A stretch of 64,000 bases of DNA from CAVWTN01 sp963757945 (GCA_963757945.1 CAVWTN010000002.1:744001-808000); one strand, 5' to 3'. Positions 40,138-48,902 are shown, counted from the first letter of the stretch. Numbers and translations are program-made. Notes: generated by a model from the letters alone, not told the origin.

Positions 40138-40917
40138 ATGGAGACAGGGGTGAAGCTCCTTCGAGACGGCGCGATCGCGCACGTCGTGCTGGCCCGGCCC
40201 GAGGTGCGCAACGCCTTGAATGCCGCATCGATCCTGGCGCTCGGGCGAACGTTCGAGGTGCTCGCCCGCGATGCGAGCGTTCGGGCGATCGTCCTTTCCG
40301 GCGAGGGCAAGACGTTTTGCGGCGGAGCCGACATCGCCGCGATGCGCGCCTCGCTCGAGCTCGGCTGGGAAGCGAACCTCGAGGATGCCCGGACACTCTC
40401 GCGCATGTTCCGCACGATCGACCGGATCGGCAAGCCGACGATCGCGAAGATCCACGGCGCCGCGCTCGGCGGCGGTGCCGGGCTCGCAGCGGTCTGCGAC
40501 GTCGCGATCGCGGCGGACGACACCGTCTTCGGCTTCACGGAGACCAAACTTGGGATTCTGCCCGCGGTCATCTCGCCGTTCGTCCTCGCGAAGATCGGCC
40601 GTTCGCACGCGCGCGCGCTCGCTTTGACGGGCGAGCGCTTCGACGCGCGGCGGGCGCTCGCGATCGGGCTCGTGCACGAGGTCGTGCCCGCGGAGGCGCT
40701 CGACGGCGCGGTCGCGCGCGTCGCCCGCGAGATCGAGAGCGCGAGCCCCGATGCGATCGCCGCGGCCAAGGCGCTCTTCGCCGCCGTCGCGGAGAGCTCG
40801 TACGATGATTCGCTCGAGCTGACGGCACAGGCGATCGCGCTGCAACGCACGAGCGCCGAAGGGCAAGAGGGCCTGCGCGCGTTCCTCGAACGCCGCCCGG
40901 CCGCGTGGTCGCGCTGA
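40138..40917 (+). CDS. liuC: Methylglutaconyl-CoA hydratase-like enoyl-CoA hydratase
   Basis: A 259-residue crotonase-fold enzyme: RPEVRNALNAASI, the first oxyanion loop FCGGADIAAM and the second IHGAALGGGAGLAAVCDVAIA. The TETKLGILPAVISPFVLAKIG segment is typical of methylglutaconyl-CoA hydratases of leucine degradation. Its stop overlaps mccA by 13 bp and HMG-CoA lyase follows, which fixes the pathway better than sequence alone. Confidence 0.85.
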   Translation: METGVKLLRDGAIAHVVLARPEVRNALNAASILALGRTFEVLARDASVRAIVLSGEGKTFCGGADIAAMRASLELGWEANLEDARTLSRMFRTIDRIGKPTIAKIHGAALGGGAGLAAVCDVAIAADDTVFGFTETKLGILPAVISPFVLAKIGRSHARALALTGERFDARRALAIGLVHEVVPAEALDGAVARVAREIESASPDAIAAAKALFAAVAESSYDDSLELTAQAIALQRTSAEGQEGLRAFLERRPAAWSR

Positions 40918-42860
40918 GCGCGCGGCCGATCCGGCGGCTGCTGATCGCGAATCGCGGCGAGATCGCCGTGCGGATCGCGCGCGCCGCGCGCGAAGCGGGG
41001 ATCGCGCCGCTGGGAGTCTATTCCGAAGCGGACCGCAGCGCCTACCATCGCGCGGCGATGGAAGCGGACGCGTTCATCGGTGCCGCGGAAGCGCGCGCCT
41101 CGTACTTGAACGCGGACGCGATCGTGGCGGCGGCCCGCGCGCTCGGCGCGGACGCGATCCATCCCGGGTACGGCTTCCTCTCCGAGCGCGCCGCGTTCGC
41201 GCGCGCCGTCGAAGCCGCGGGGCTCGTCTTCGTGGGCCCCTCGCCCGATGCGATCGCCGCGATGGGCGACAAGATCGAGGCGAAACGGCGCGTGCGCGCG
41301 TACGGCGTCCCCGTCGTCCCCGGCTACGACGGCGACGATCGCTCGCGCGAGCGGCTACGGGCGGAAGCCGCCGCGATCGGGGCGCCGCTCTTGATCAAGG
41401 CGAGCGCGGGCGGCGGCGGACGCGGGATGCGCGTCGTCGCCGATCTCACGCAGTTCGACGAGGCGCTCGACGCCGCGCAACGCGAGGCGCTGGCGGCCTT
41501 CGGCGACGAGAGCGTCCTGCTGGAGCGCTATCTCGTGCGCCCGCGCCACATCGAGTTCCAGATCCTCGCCGACCGGCACGGAACGACGATCCATCTCGGC
41601 GAGCGCGAATGTTCGATCCAGCGCCGCCATCAGAAGGTCGTCGAAGAGGCCCCGTCCGTCGCGCTGACGCCCGCCTTGCGACGCGAGATGGGCGCCGCCG
41701 CCGTGCGCGCGGCGCAGGCCGCAGCCTATACGAACGCCGGGACCGTCGAGTTCTTGCTCGATGCCGACGGACGCTTCTACTTCCTCGAGATGAACGCGCG
41801 GCTGCAAGTCGAGCATCCGGTCACCGAAGCCGTGTACGGGATCGACATCGTGCGCTGGCAATTGCGCATCGCGAACGGCGAGCCCCTGACGCTCGTGCAG
41901 GATGAGATCGTGCCGCGCGGCTGGGCGATCGAGGCGCGGATCTGCGCCGAGGATCCCGCGACGGGCTACCTCCCCGCGACCGGAACGATCGCCCGCTGGT
42001 CGCCGCCGAGCGCCCCCGGGCTGCGCCTGGATTCCGGCGTCACGCTCGGCAGCGAGGTCTCGATCTACTACGATTCGCTGCTCGCCAAGCTGATCGCGTG
42101 GGGCGCCGATCGCCCGGCCGCCCTCGCGCGACTGACGGCGGGTCTGGAGGATTTCGAGATCGCGGGCGTGCCGACGAACGTTCCGCTCGCGCTCGCGGTC
42201 GCGCGCGACGCGGCGTTCGCCGCGGGCGAGACGTCGACCGCATTCCTGGCCGAACGCCCCAGCTATCTGAACCCGGCGCGCAGCGAGGAACCCGAGGGTG
42301 CGCGCTTGCTTGCGATTGCTGCCGTCGCCAACGACCGGCGTGCCTGGCGCATCGGCGGCATCGGTATCCCGCTCGTGTTGCAAACCGGGCTCGGTCCGCT
42401 GCGCGTCACGCTCTCGCGCAGCGACGACGGGCGGCGTTGGATCGCCGAAGGGGATGTCGCGGCGACCTTCACGCTGGAAGCCCAAGGCGAGGGCCTGACG
42501 CTCGTTCTTGACGGCCGCCGCCTGCAGGGGCGCGGGGCGATCTCGCAAGGCGAGGCCGTCGTCGATTTCGACGGCGTGCGCTATCGCTTCGCGCTCGGCG
42601 CTCCGCCGCAACTGGGCGCGACGCAGACGCACGCGCCCGCGGGCGCCCCGGGCGCCGTCACGGCGCCGATGCACGGCAAGATCGTCGCCGTCATCGTCAA
42701 GCCCGGCGATACGGTCGCCGAGCGCGACCTGCTCGTCGTCCTCGAAGCGATGAAGATGGAGCATCGCATCGAAGCGGTGCACGCCGGCACGGTCGAACGC
42801 GTCGCCGTCGTGCCGGGCGCGATCGTCACGGCGGGTGCGGTGCTCGTCGATATCGTGTGA
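40905..42860 (+). CDS. mccA: Methylcrotonyl-CoA carboxylase biotin-containing (alpha) subunit
   Basis: A 651-residue biotin carboxylase. N-terminal domain starts LLIANRGEIAVRIARAARE. It has ATP-grasp motifs (KASAGGGGRGMRVV; ERECSIQRRHQKVVEEAPS; FLEMNARLQVEHPVTE). A biotinyl domain at the C-terminus contains VLEAMKMEHRIEAV, with the biotin on the Lys. The GTG start overlaps liuC. Carboxyltransferase mccB lies separately at 31107. Propionyl-CoA carboxylase is an alternative, but the neighbours favour MCC. Confidence 0.9.
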   Translation: MVALSARPIRRLLIANRGEIAVRIARAAREAGIAPLGVYSEADRSAYHRAAMEADAFIGAAEARASYLNADAIVAAARALGADAIHPGYGFLSERAAFARAVEAAGLVFVGPSPDAIAAMGDKIEAKRRVRAYGVPVVPGYDGDDRSRERLRAEAAAIGAPLLIKASAGGGGRGMRVVADLTQFDEALDAAQREALAAFGDESVLLERYLVRPRHIEFQILADRHGTTIHLGERECSIQRRHQKVVEEAPSVALTPALRREMGAAAVRAAQAAAYTNAGTVEFLLDADGRFYFLEMNARLQVEHPVTEAVYGIDIVRWQLRIANGEPLTLVQDEIVPRGWAIEARICAEDPATGYLPATGTIARWSPPSAPGLRLDSGVTLGSEVSIYYDSLLAKLIAWGADRPAALARLTAGLEDFEIAGVPTNVPLALAVARDAAFAAGETSTAFLAERPSYLNPARSEEPEGARLLAIAAVANDRRAWRIGGIGIPLVLQTGLGPLRVTLSRSDDGRRWIAEGDVAATFTLEAQGEGLTLVLDGRRLQGRGAISQGEAVVDFDGVRYRFALGAPPQLGATQTHAPAGAPGAVTAPMHGKIVAVIVKPGDTVAERDLLVVLEAMKMEHRIEAVHAGTVERVAVVPGAIVTAGAVLVDIV

Positions 42861-42933
42861 ACCTCGGGCGGCGGCGCGGCCCGGGCGAGGCCTGCGGGGA
42901 ACGCGGGCGGGCGCGCGAAGGTCGATCCAAACG

Positions 42934-43866
42934 ATGAAGACGCTCGCCCTCGACGATCTGCCCAAGCGCGTCGGCATCTGCGAGGTCGGCCCGCGGGACG
43001 GATTGCAGATCGAGCCCGGCAACGTGTCGACGGCGCAGAAGATCCGGTACATCGATCTGCTCGCCGCAAGCGGTCTGCGAACGATCGAGGCCGGCTCGTT
43101 CGTGCATCCCAAACTCGTGCCGCAGATGGCCGACACGGCCGACGTGCTCGCCGGCATCGCCAAGCCCGCGGGCGTACGTTTCCTCGTGCTGACGCCGAAC
43201 GTGCGCGGTTTCGAGCGGGCCCTCGCCGCCGGCGCGAACGCGATCGCCGTCTTCACCGCCGCCTCGGAGACGTTCGCGCGGCGCAACATCAACATGACGA
43301 TCGGCGAATCGCTGGACGTCGCGCGCGACGTGCTCACGGCGGCCCGCGCCCACGGCATTTGGACGCGCGCATCGATCTCGACGTGCTTCGGCTGCCCCTT
43401 CGAGGGTGCCGTGCCGGTCGCGAACGTCGTGCGCGTCGCGGAGCGTTTGCTCGCGCTCGGCGTCGACGAAATCTCGATCGCGGACACGATCGGCGTCGGC
43501 ACGCCGAATCAGGTCGTCGAGATCGCCGCCGCGCTGCAGCCGAGCGTGCCGCTCGAGCGCATCGGCATGCACTTCCATGATACGCGCGGGACGGCGCTGG
43601 CGAACGTCTTGGCCGCCTTGCAACTCGGCATCACGCGCTTCGATTCTTCGAGCGGGGGATTGGGCGGCTGCCCATTCGCACCCGGCGCCACCGGGAACGT
43701 GGCGACCGAAGACCTGCTCTATCTGCTGCACGGAATGGGGATCGAGACGGGCGTCGATCTCGAACTCGTTCGCGACGCCTCGCGTTACATCGCGCGCGTT
43801 CTCGGACGGCCGCTCGCCTCGCGCGCGTTCACCGCGCTGGAAGCGCAAGGCAAGCGCAGCGCCTGA
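42934..43866 (+). CDS. mvaB: Hydroxymethylglutaryl-CoA lyase
   Basis: Splits HMG-CoA to acetoacetate and acetyl-CoA, the last leucine-pathway step. The 310-residue TIM-barrel protein has CEVGPRDGLQIE with the catalytic Arg/Asp, IEAGSFVHPKLVPQMADT, ISTCFGCPFEG, the metal ligands in HFHDTRGTALAN, and the mobile-loop Cys in SGGLGGCPFAPGATGNVATED. ATG start after 73 intergenic bases. It completes the second leucine block. Confidence 0.94.
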   Translation: MKTLALDDLPKRVGICEVGPRDGLQIEPGNVSTAQKIRYIDLLAASGLRTIEAGSFVHPKLVPQMADTADVLAGIAKPAGVRFLVLTPNVRGFERALAAGANAIAVFTAASETFARRNINMTIGESLDVARDVLTAARAHGIWTRASISTCFGCPFEGAVPVANVVRVAERLLALGVDEISIADTIGVGTPNQVVEIAAALQPSVPLERIGMHFHDTRGTALANVLAALQLGITRFDSSSGGLGGCPFAPGATGNVATEDLLYLLHGMGIETGVDLELVRDASRYIARVLGRPLASRAFTALEAQGKRSA

Positions 43867-43876
43867 GGCGCGAGTC

Positions 43877-44662
43877 TCACCCGAACAGCGCGGCGAACTC
43901 CGGGACGCTCATTCCGGGGCGCGCGCCGCGCGAATGAGCGACCGCGTTGATGCGCGAGATTCGGCCGTGCGCCCAGGTCGAACGCGCCTCGCCGATGCGG
44001 GCCGTGTGCGTATCGACCGCGGCCGCGGCGATGCCGCGCGCGGCCAGCGGGCCCAGGCGTGAGATCCCGGCTTCGTCGATCCCGATCCCCGCATCGTTGA
44101 AAACGATCGCGAGCGCCCCGCCGCGCAGTGCGCTCTGCGGGTTTCCGCCGAGAAGGCCGCCGTGCGAGCCGGTGATGACGATCGAGTTCGCGTCTTCCGG
44201 GAGCAAGAGCGAGACGGAATCGAGCCCCACGATCTTCGGCGCGCCGGGCACGTCCCGGATCGAAAAACGCGCTTCTTCGTACGGCGGCGGCTGTTGTTCG
44301 GGTGCGGGCAGGCCCATCATCAACTCGGCGCACTCGCGCGCGCTTTGCCCGGGCGCGCAGCCCAGCGTCCCCGCGACGGCATTGACGAAACTGATCTTCC
44401 CGCGCGCGAAGAGATCGCGCCCGTCGCCGATGCGCGCGGTGCGATAGTCGACGGTCGCAGCTGCGGTCGCGTGCGAATCGAGATAGGCGATCCCCGATGT
44501 CCCGGCGTGGTCGAGGCCGACGCCCGCATCGCTCAAGATCGCGCCGCGAACGCCGGCGCAAGCGGCGAGATAGGCGGCGTACACGCCCCCGTGCGACCCG
44601 GCGACCAGCACGGTTCCGCGATATTCCGGTCCCAGTTGCGTGACGCTGTCGACGACGTGCAT
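43877..44662 (-). CDS. Internally duplicated SHGG-motif protein of unknown function
   Basis: A 261-residue protein made of two related halves (about 15-115 and 158-260). Each half has a strand plus SHGG (23-26 and 166-169), then (L/F)(S/N)DAG(V/I)G(L/I)D, then (S/T)H.TA.IG..R and the G.IS..NA segment. Both copies keep all motifs, so both may be functional. I know no named domain. It is convergent with HMG-CoA lyase and lies last in a purE-purK-cupin chain. A GTG one codon earlier is an alternative start. Confidence 0.75.
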   Translation of the reverse strand: MHVVDSVTQLGPEYRGTVLVAGSHGGVYAAYLAACAGVRGAILSDAGVGLDHAGTSGIAYLDSHATAAATVDYRTARIGDGRDLFARGKISFVNAVAGTLGCAPGQSARECAELMMGLPAPEQQPPPYEEARFSIRDVPGAPKIVGLDSVSLLLPEDANSIVITGSHGGLLGGNPQSALRGGALAIVFNDAGIGIDEAGISRLGPLAARGIAAAAVDTHTARIGEARSTWAHGRISRINAVAHSRGARPGMSVPEFAALFG

Positions 44663-44689
44663 CACGATGCGCTTGCCCTCACTTTCCGC

Positions 44690-45085
44690 TCAAAGGCGGA
44701 CGTCGGCCGGATTCCAGCGCTCGCTCGTCGCGCCGCTCGCGTACATGCGCTCGTACTCCGGCCGGTTCGGCGCGAAGATGTCGAGGACGACGCAACGTTC
44801 GGTGAAGCGCGCGCCGTGCGGGATGCCGCTGCGCACGACGTAGGCGTCGCCCGGCCGCAGCGTGTGCTCGCCGCCGTCCGCGTACTGCATGTGGATCGAG
44901 CCTTCGAGGACGATCCCGCCCTGGGCCGGCACGTGCTCGTGCGAGGGGACGACCCCGCACTCCGGCGGCTCGAAGACCCAATAGACGAGCGTCATGCCGT
45001 CGCCCGGCAAAACGGCCCAGGAGATCCCCGGGGAGAACGGCCGCAGCGCCGTCCCGGCGGGCAAGACCGCATGCGTGCCGTTCAT
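44690..45085 (-). CDS. Cupin domain protein
   Basis: A 131-residue single-domain cupin with the two metal-binding motifs: motif 1 PSHEHVPAQGGIVLEGSIHM (HxHx..E) and motif 2 LRPGDAYVVRSGIPHGARF. It is probably a metal-dependent isomerase, dioxygenase or sensor; the substrate is unknown. The start overlaps the purK stop by 4 bp (ATGA), so it is expressed with purine genes. Confidence 0.85.
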   Translation of the reverse strand: MNGTHAVLPAGTALRPFSPGISWAVLPGDGMTLVYWVFEPPECGVVPSHEHVPAQGGIVLEGSIHMQYADGGEHTLRPGDAYVVRSGIPHGARFTERCVVLDIFAPNRPEYERMYASGATSERWNPADVRL

Positions 45086-46302
45086 TGGAGTGCCTCCCCA
45101 GCGGAGGCCGCGACGACAGGCGGCGCGAGCAGATCGGGGCGCTCGTGCGTCCAGGTCAGCAGTTCTCGCGCGCGTGCCGCGCGCGAGAGGGCCTCGTCGA
45201 GCGTCGGCGCGTGGATCGTGAGGTGCCCCATCTTGCGGCGCGGCGTCGCGTGTTTCTTCCCGTAGAGATGGAGTTTGAGGCACGGATCGCGCAACAGTTC
45301 CGGGATGCGCTCGAGATAGTTGCCCGTGCCTTCCCCCAGGATGTTGATCATCACCGAGGGCTCGAGCAAGCGCGTCTCGACCAGCGGCAAGTTAAAGATC
45401 GCGCGCACGTGCGCTTCATATTGCGAGATCGTCATCGTATCGAGCGAATAGTGCCCGCTGTTGTGCACGCGCGGCGCGATCTCGTTGACGTAGAGCTGCT
45501 CGTCGCGCACGAAGAACTCCACGCAGTACGTGCCGATCAAGCCCAGTGCCTCGCCGACCGCGAGCGTCGCGGCGCGCGCTTTCGCCGCGACCGCCTCGCT
45601 GACGCGCGCCGGAACGATCGCCGTCACCAGAATGCCCTTGTCGTGCGTGTTTTCGCTGACCGGGAAGAGGATGTGATCTCCCGCGGCGTTGCGCGTCGCG
45701 ATCACCGAGACCTCGCAATCGAACGGCACGAACGATTCCGCGAGCAGCTGCAGCGGAAAATGGTGCACGGATGCATGGGCCCGCTCGGTGGCCTCCTTCA
45801 GCGCCCTCTCGCCGTCTTCGGGCGAACGCACGATCCACTGGCTCTTGCCGTCGTAGCCGCCGAAGGCCGTCTTGAGGACGAGCGGCAGGCCGAGCCGGGC
45901 TTTGGCCGCCTCGAGATCGTACGTGCCGCGAACGAAATGCAGACCCGCCGTGCGCAAGCCGATGTCGTGCGCGAACGTCTTCTCCGTCGCGCGGTTCTGC
46001 GTGATGCGCAGCACCTCGCTGCTCGGCCGCACGATGTGGTTCTCGCGTTCGAGAAATTGCAGCGAATGCAACGGGATGTTTTCGAATTCGTAGGTGATCA
46101 CGTCGCTTTGCGCGCCGAGCTCCGCGATGGCTTGCATGTCGTCGTAGGGTGCGACGATCTGCTTGTCGGCGACTTGGCCGCACGGCGAATCGGGGGCGGG
46201 CTCGAGCGTGACGACGCGAAAGCCCATGCGTTTAGCTTCGAGCGTGAGCATGCGTCCGAGCTGGCCGCCGCCGAGAATGCCGATCGTTGCGGGAATGCTC
46301 AT
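45082..46302 (-). CDS. purK: N5-carboxyaminoimidazole ribonucleotide synthase
   Basis: ATP-grasp enzyme that carboxylates AIR to N5-CAIR in purine synthesis. The 406-residue protein begins ATIGILGGGQLGRMLTLEAK, has the ATP-grasp core (LPLVLKTAFGGYDGKSQWIV), the ISVIATR-like strand, and FFVRDEQLYVNEIAPRVHNSGHYSLD with catalytic metal ligands. ATGA overlap with purE upstream. Confidence 0.94.
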   Translation of the reverse strand: MSIPATIGILGGGQLGRMLTLEAKRMGFRVVTLEPAPDSPCGQVADKQIVAPYDDMQAIAELGAQSDVITYEFENIPLHSLQFLERENHIVRPSSEVLRITQNRATEKTFAHDIGLRTAGLHFVRGTYDLEAAKARLGLPLVLKTAFGGYDGKSQWIVRSPEDGERALKEATERAHASVHHFPLQLLAESFVPFDCEVSVIATRNAAGDHILFPVSENTHDKGILVTAIVPARVSEAVAAKARAATLAVGEALGLIGTYCVEFFVRDEQLYVNEIAPRVHNSGHYSLDTMTISQYEAHVRAIFNLPLVETRLLEPSVMINILGEGTGNYLERIPELLRDPCLKLHLYGKKHATPRRKMGHLTIHAPTLDEALSRAARARELLTWTHERPDLLAPPVVAASAGEALQ

Positions 46303-46778
46303 AGTTCGATGGCCTCGACTTTCGCGGTTTCGGCGGTGGTGCGTGCTTGCAGGCGCTCCGCAAGCGAGGGGTCGTCCAGCGCGAGGACGCGCGCCGCGAA
46401 CAACGCGGCATTCGTCGCGTTGCCGATCGCCATCGTCGCGACCGGGACGCCCGGCGGCATCTGGGCGATCGAGAGCAGAGAATCGAGGCCGTTCAAGTTC
46501 GAGGAACGGACCGGGACCCCGATCACCGGGAGCTGCGTCTTCGCGGCCGTCATCCCCGGCAGATGGGCGGCGCCGCCCGCCCCGGCGATGATGACCCGGA
46601 TGCCGCGCGCGGCCGCGCCTTCGGCATAGCGATACAGCAGGTCGGGCGTGCGGTGCGCGGAGACGACGCGCATCTCGTGCTCCACGCCCAGTTCGGAGAG
46701 CGTCGTCGAAGCCGGGCGCATCGTCTCCAAATCGGAGATGCTGCCCATGATGATGCCGACGCGGGGTTGGTCGCTCAT
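46299..46778 (-). CDS. purE: N5-CAIR mutase
   Basis: Rearranges N5-CAIR to CAIR. The 159-residue octameric-type protein has VGIIMGSISDLETM, VSAHRTPDLLYRYAEGA, the IIAGAGGAAHLPGMTAA active-site loop and ATMAIGNATNAALFAARVLA. The pair with PurK shows the bacterial two-step class I route. It is divergent from the SDR fusion gene. Confidence 0.95.
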   Translation of the reverse strand: MSDQPRVGIIMGSISDLETMRPASTTLSELGVEHEMRVVSAHRTPDLLYRYAEGAAARGIRVIIAGAGGAAHLPGMTAAKTQLPVIGVPVRSSNLNGLDSLLSIAQMPPGVPVATMAIGNATNAALFAARVLALDDPSLAERLQARTTAETAKVEAIEL

Positions 46779-46850
46779 GAACGGTTCGCTTCGCCCGGCT
46801 CGAAGGGGCGACCTCGATTCCACGGTAACTCGTCGCACAAGGAGGTCTCC

Positions 46851-48293
46851 ATGGCAAGCGGGCGCGTGATGGTCGTGACCGGGGCGTCGTCGGGGATCGG
46901 GCGCGCGCTCGCGGAACGCGCCGCTCGAGCCGGATACTTCGTCGTGGCCGTCGGCCGCCGCGAGGACCGCCTGGCGGATCTCGTCAAGAACGCCGCGGCC
47001 CACGGTGGAGAGATCATCCCGCTCGCGGTCGATCTGCGCGAGCCGGGCGCGGCGGAGCGCATCACCTCGGCCGCCCGCAGCCGTTTCGGCGGCATCGACG
47101 TCCTCGTCAACAACGCGGGCGCGGTCGCCTCAGGCGCGTTGACCGCGCAATCCGACGGCGCGCTGCGCGAGCAATTCGATACGCACGTGCTGGTGCCGCT
47201 GGCGCTCGTGCGCGAAGCGCACGCGCTCTTGCGCGCGAGCAGCGGCCACGTCTTCTTTCTCGGTTCCGGCGTCGCGCGCGTCCCGATCGCCGGGCTCGGC
47301 GCCTATCCGGCCGCGAAGGCGGCGGTCCGCGCGATGTCGCGTATCGTTCGCAACGAGCTGCGGGCAGACGGAATCAAAGTGACCTACGTGGACCCGGGCG
47401 CCGTCGACACCGAGTTCATGACGCGCGCGGGAATGGCGCCGGCGCCGCGTTCGCTCTTGGTCTCGCCGCACGAAGTTGCGCGAAAGATCTTCAACGCGAT
47501 CGGCTCCGATCGCCGCGAGCTGAACGCCGTGCCCTGGCAGACGGCCATCGTGGCGCTCGCCGAACACTTCCCCGGCCTCACGGACGCGCTGCTGCAGCGC
47601 TCGCCCGCGCTGGTCGGCGGCGCCGCGCTGGACGCCGGCGAGCCTCTGCGGCTCGCTTCCGCGGCGCCCGTCAGCGAAGGGATCGAAGCCCCGCCGGCCC
47701 TCGCCGCCGCGGTTGAGCCGGAAGCCGCAATTGCGCCGGAAGCTCCGGCGGAACCGAAAGCTGCACCGGAGCCGGAAGCAGTGGCTGAGCCGCAAGAGGC
47801 GGCTGAACCCGAAGCGGTGGCTGAGCCGGAAGCTCCGGCGGAGCCGCAAGCTCCGGCGCAGCTACCGGAACCTGCGGAAGGGCCGGGAGCGGCGGCGGAA
47901 CCGGCGGCAGTGCTGGAAGCGGCGGCGGAGCCGGAAGCGGCACGGCAGCCCGCCGAGAGTCCGCCGGAATCCGAAGCGGCACTCACGCCCGAACCTGCAG
48001 CGAAGCCTCATGCACCCGCGCGGGCGCGATCGAGCCAGTTTGACGCGGCACTCGCGTTCCACGCGACGCGGATGCGGAAGTTGAACCTCGACCAAGACTT
48101 CGTCGCGAGTCTGCTCGTGCCGGGCGCGGAACTCGAACTCGGAGACGTCGCGATGCGCTGGGCCGGGATGCCGAACAAGAACGAACGCGCCGTCACGCTC
48201 GACGTGCTCGACGCCCTCGCGGACGCGAACTTTCTCTCGCACATCGGCGCGTATCGCTATCGCGTCCTCAAACCCGCAGACGCGGACGATTGA
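46851..48293 (+). CDS. SDR oxidoreductase fused to Glu-Pro-Ala linker and unknown C-terminal domain
   Basis: A 480-residue protein. Residues 5-250 are a classical short-chain dehydrogenase: TGASSGIG cofactor loop, NNAG at 87-90, catalytic Ser139, and Tyr152-Lys156 (AYPAAK). Residues 280-390 are a low-complexity EPEA/EPQA-rich linker. Residues 393-480 are a separate small domain (FDAALAFHATRMRKLNLDQD, LVPGAELELGDVAMRWAGMP, VTLDVLDALADANFLSH). I recognise no name for it. The ATG has AAGGAGG 7 bases upstream, so this long form is the intended product. Substrate unknown. Confidence 0.82.
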   Translation: MASGRVMVVTGASSGIGRALAERAARAGYFVVAVGRREDRLADLVKNAAAHGGEIIPLAVDLREPGAAERITSAARSRFGGIDVLVNNAGAVASGALTAQSDGALREQFDTHVLVPLALVREAHALLRASSGHVFFLGSGVARVPIAGLGAYPAAKAAVRAMSRIVRNELRADGIKVTYVDPGAVDTEFMTRAGMAPAPRSLLVSPHEVARKIFNAIGSDRRELNAVPWQTAIVALAEHFPGLTDALLQRSPALVGGAALDAGEPLRLASAAPVSEGIEAPPALAAAVEPEAAIAPEAPAEPKAAPEPEAVAEPQEAAEPEAVAEPEAPAEPQAPAQLPEPAEGPGAAAEPAAVLEAAAEPEAARQPAESPPESEAALTPEPAAKPHAPARARSSQFDAALAFHATRMRKLNLDQDFVASLLVPGAELELGDVAMRWAGMPNKNERAVTLDVLDALADANFLSHIGAYRYRVLKPADADD

Positions 48294-48411
48294 GCGACGC
48301 TCGGCAAGCTAAATCGAGAGGCTGCGAACCCGTAACGGCGAATGCCGCGCCGCATCCCCACCACGCGGAATGCGCCGCGCCACCGGCACTTCCACGCTAA
48401 TCATACACACC

Positions 48412-48434
48412 AACTCCTAAGTACGGGGAGCTGA
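48412..48434 (+). promoter_or_regulatory. Repeated leader with Shine-Dalgarno hairpin (copy 1)
   Basis: A 23-base sequence identical to 48878-48900. CTCCT and GGGAG can pair around a 7-base loop, and the 3' arm is the ribosome binding site of the GTG at 48437, so the fold would mask it. Conservation of the whole leader in the duplicated gene suggests a translational control element. Confidence 0.5.
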
Positions 48435-48436
48435 AC

Positions 48437-48787
48437 GTGCATAACGCAGCAGCGCCGAGCCGCTGGACGACGCAATTTAAATATAGCCTCGCGAGCATCG
48501 CTATGGTTGCGCCGGGCACTGCGATGCTGGTCATCCTCCGGGTTCACGGCATCGCTCCGGGCGTCGCCCACGTGCTATTCGCCGTCGTGGCGGCCCTTAT
48601 GGTAACCGGGCTGTGGTACACGTTCGGCAATATCAGCAAACCGCCGCCCGCCGAGCCGATGACCAAACGAGAATCAGCGATCCTGTGGCCGCTTGCAGCT
48701 GTAACGGCGATCATCCTCGCCGTCAATTTCTACCAAGTCGCAGCCTCTCTCTCAGCGTCCAGCATTTTCAGCGCCCAACATCAGTAA
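48437..48787 (+). CDS. Small membrane protein, array member 1
   Basis: A 116-residue protein with three hydrophobic segments (SIAMVAPGTAMLVILRV; VAHVLFAVVAALMVTGLW; ILWPLAAVTAIILAVNFY) and a cytoplasm-like MTKRESA motif before the last helix. GTG start with GGGGAG 6 bases upstream. It closely resembles the next gene and shares topology with the two after it. No known family. Confidence 0.65.
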   Translation: MHNAAAPSRWTTQFKYSLASIAMVAPGTAMLVILRVHGIAPGVAHVLFAVVAALMVTGLWYTFGNISKPPPAEPMTKRESAILWPLAAVTAIILAVNFYQVAASLSASSIFSAQHQ

Positions 48788-48877
48788 CGCTCGAGAGAAC
48801 AAATAGATAGCGGCAGAGTCAGTGAGCACACGAAACGTTGCCACGTCGCAGGGTGCTCCGAGCACTTCAAAAACACT

Positions 48878-48900
48878 AACTCCTAAGTACGGGGAGCTGA
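48878..48900 (+). promoter_or_regulatory. Repeated leader with Shine-Dalgarno hairpin (copy 2)
   Basis: Second identical 23-base copy of the leader at 48412-48434, again ending just before a GTG start (48903). The flanking bases differ, so this stretch has been kept while its surroundings diverged. Confidence 0.5.
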
Positions 48901-48902
48901 TC

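Noticed and set aside
41355..43502. 715-codon reverse frame opposite mccA and mvaB
   Set aside because: Shadow frame across two well-defined genes; no motif, strongly Arg/Asp-biased.
47384..47986. Reverse Gly/Ser/Ala-rich frame opposite the SDR linker
   Set aside because: Produced by the repetitive Glu-Pro-Ala codons on the other strand.
48822..48902. 27-codon N-terminal extension of array member 2
   Set aside because: It reads through the duplicated leader; alignment with member 1 and the shared ribosome binding site favour the GTG at 48903.
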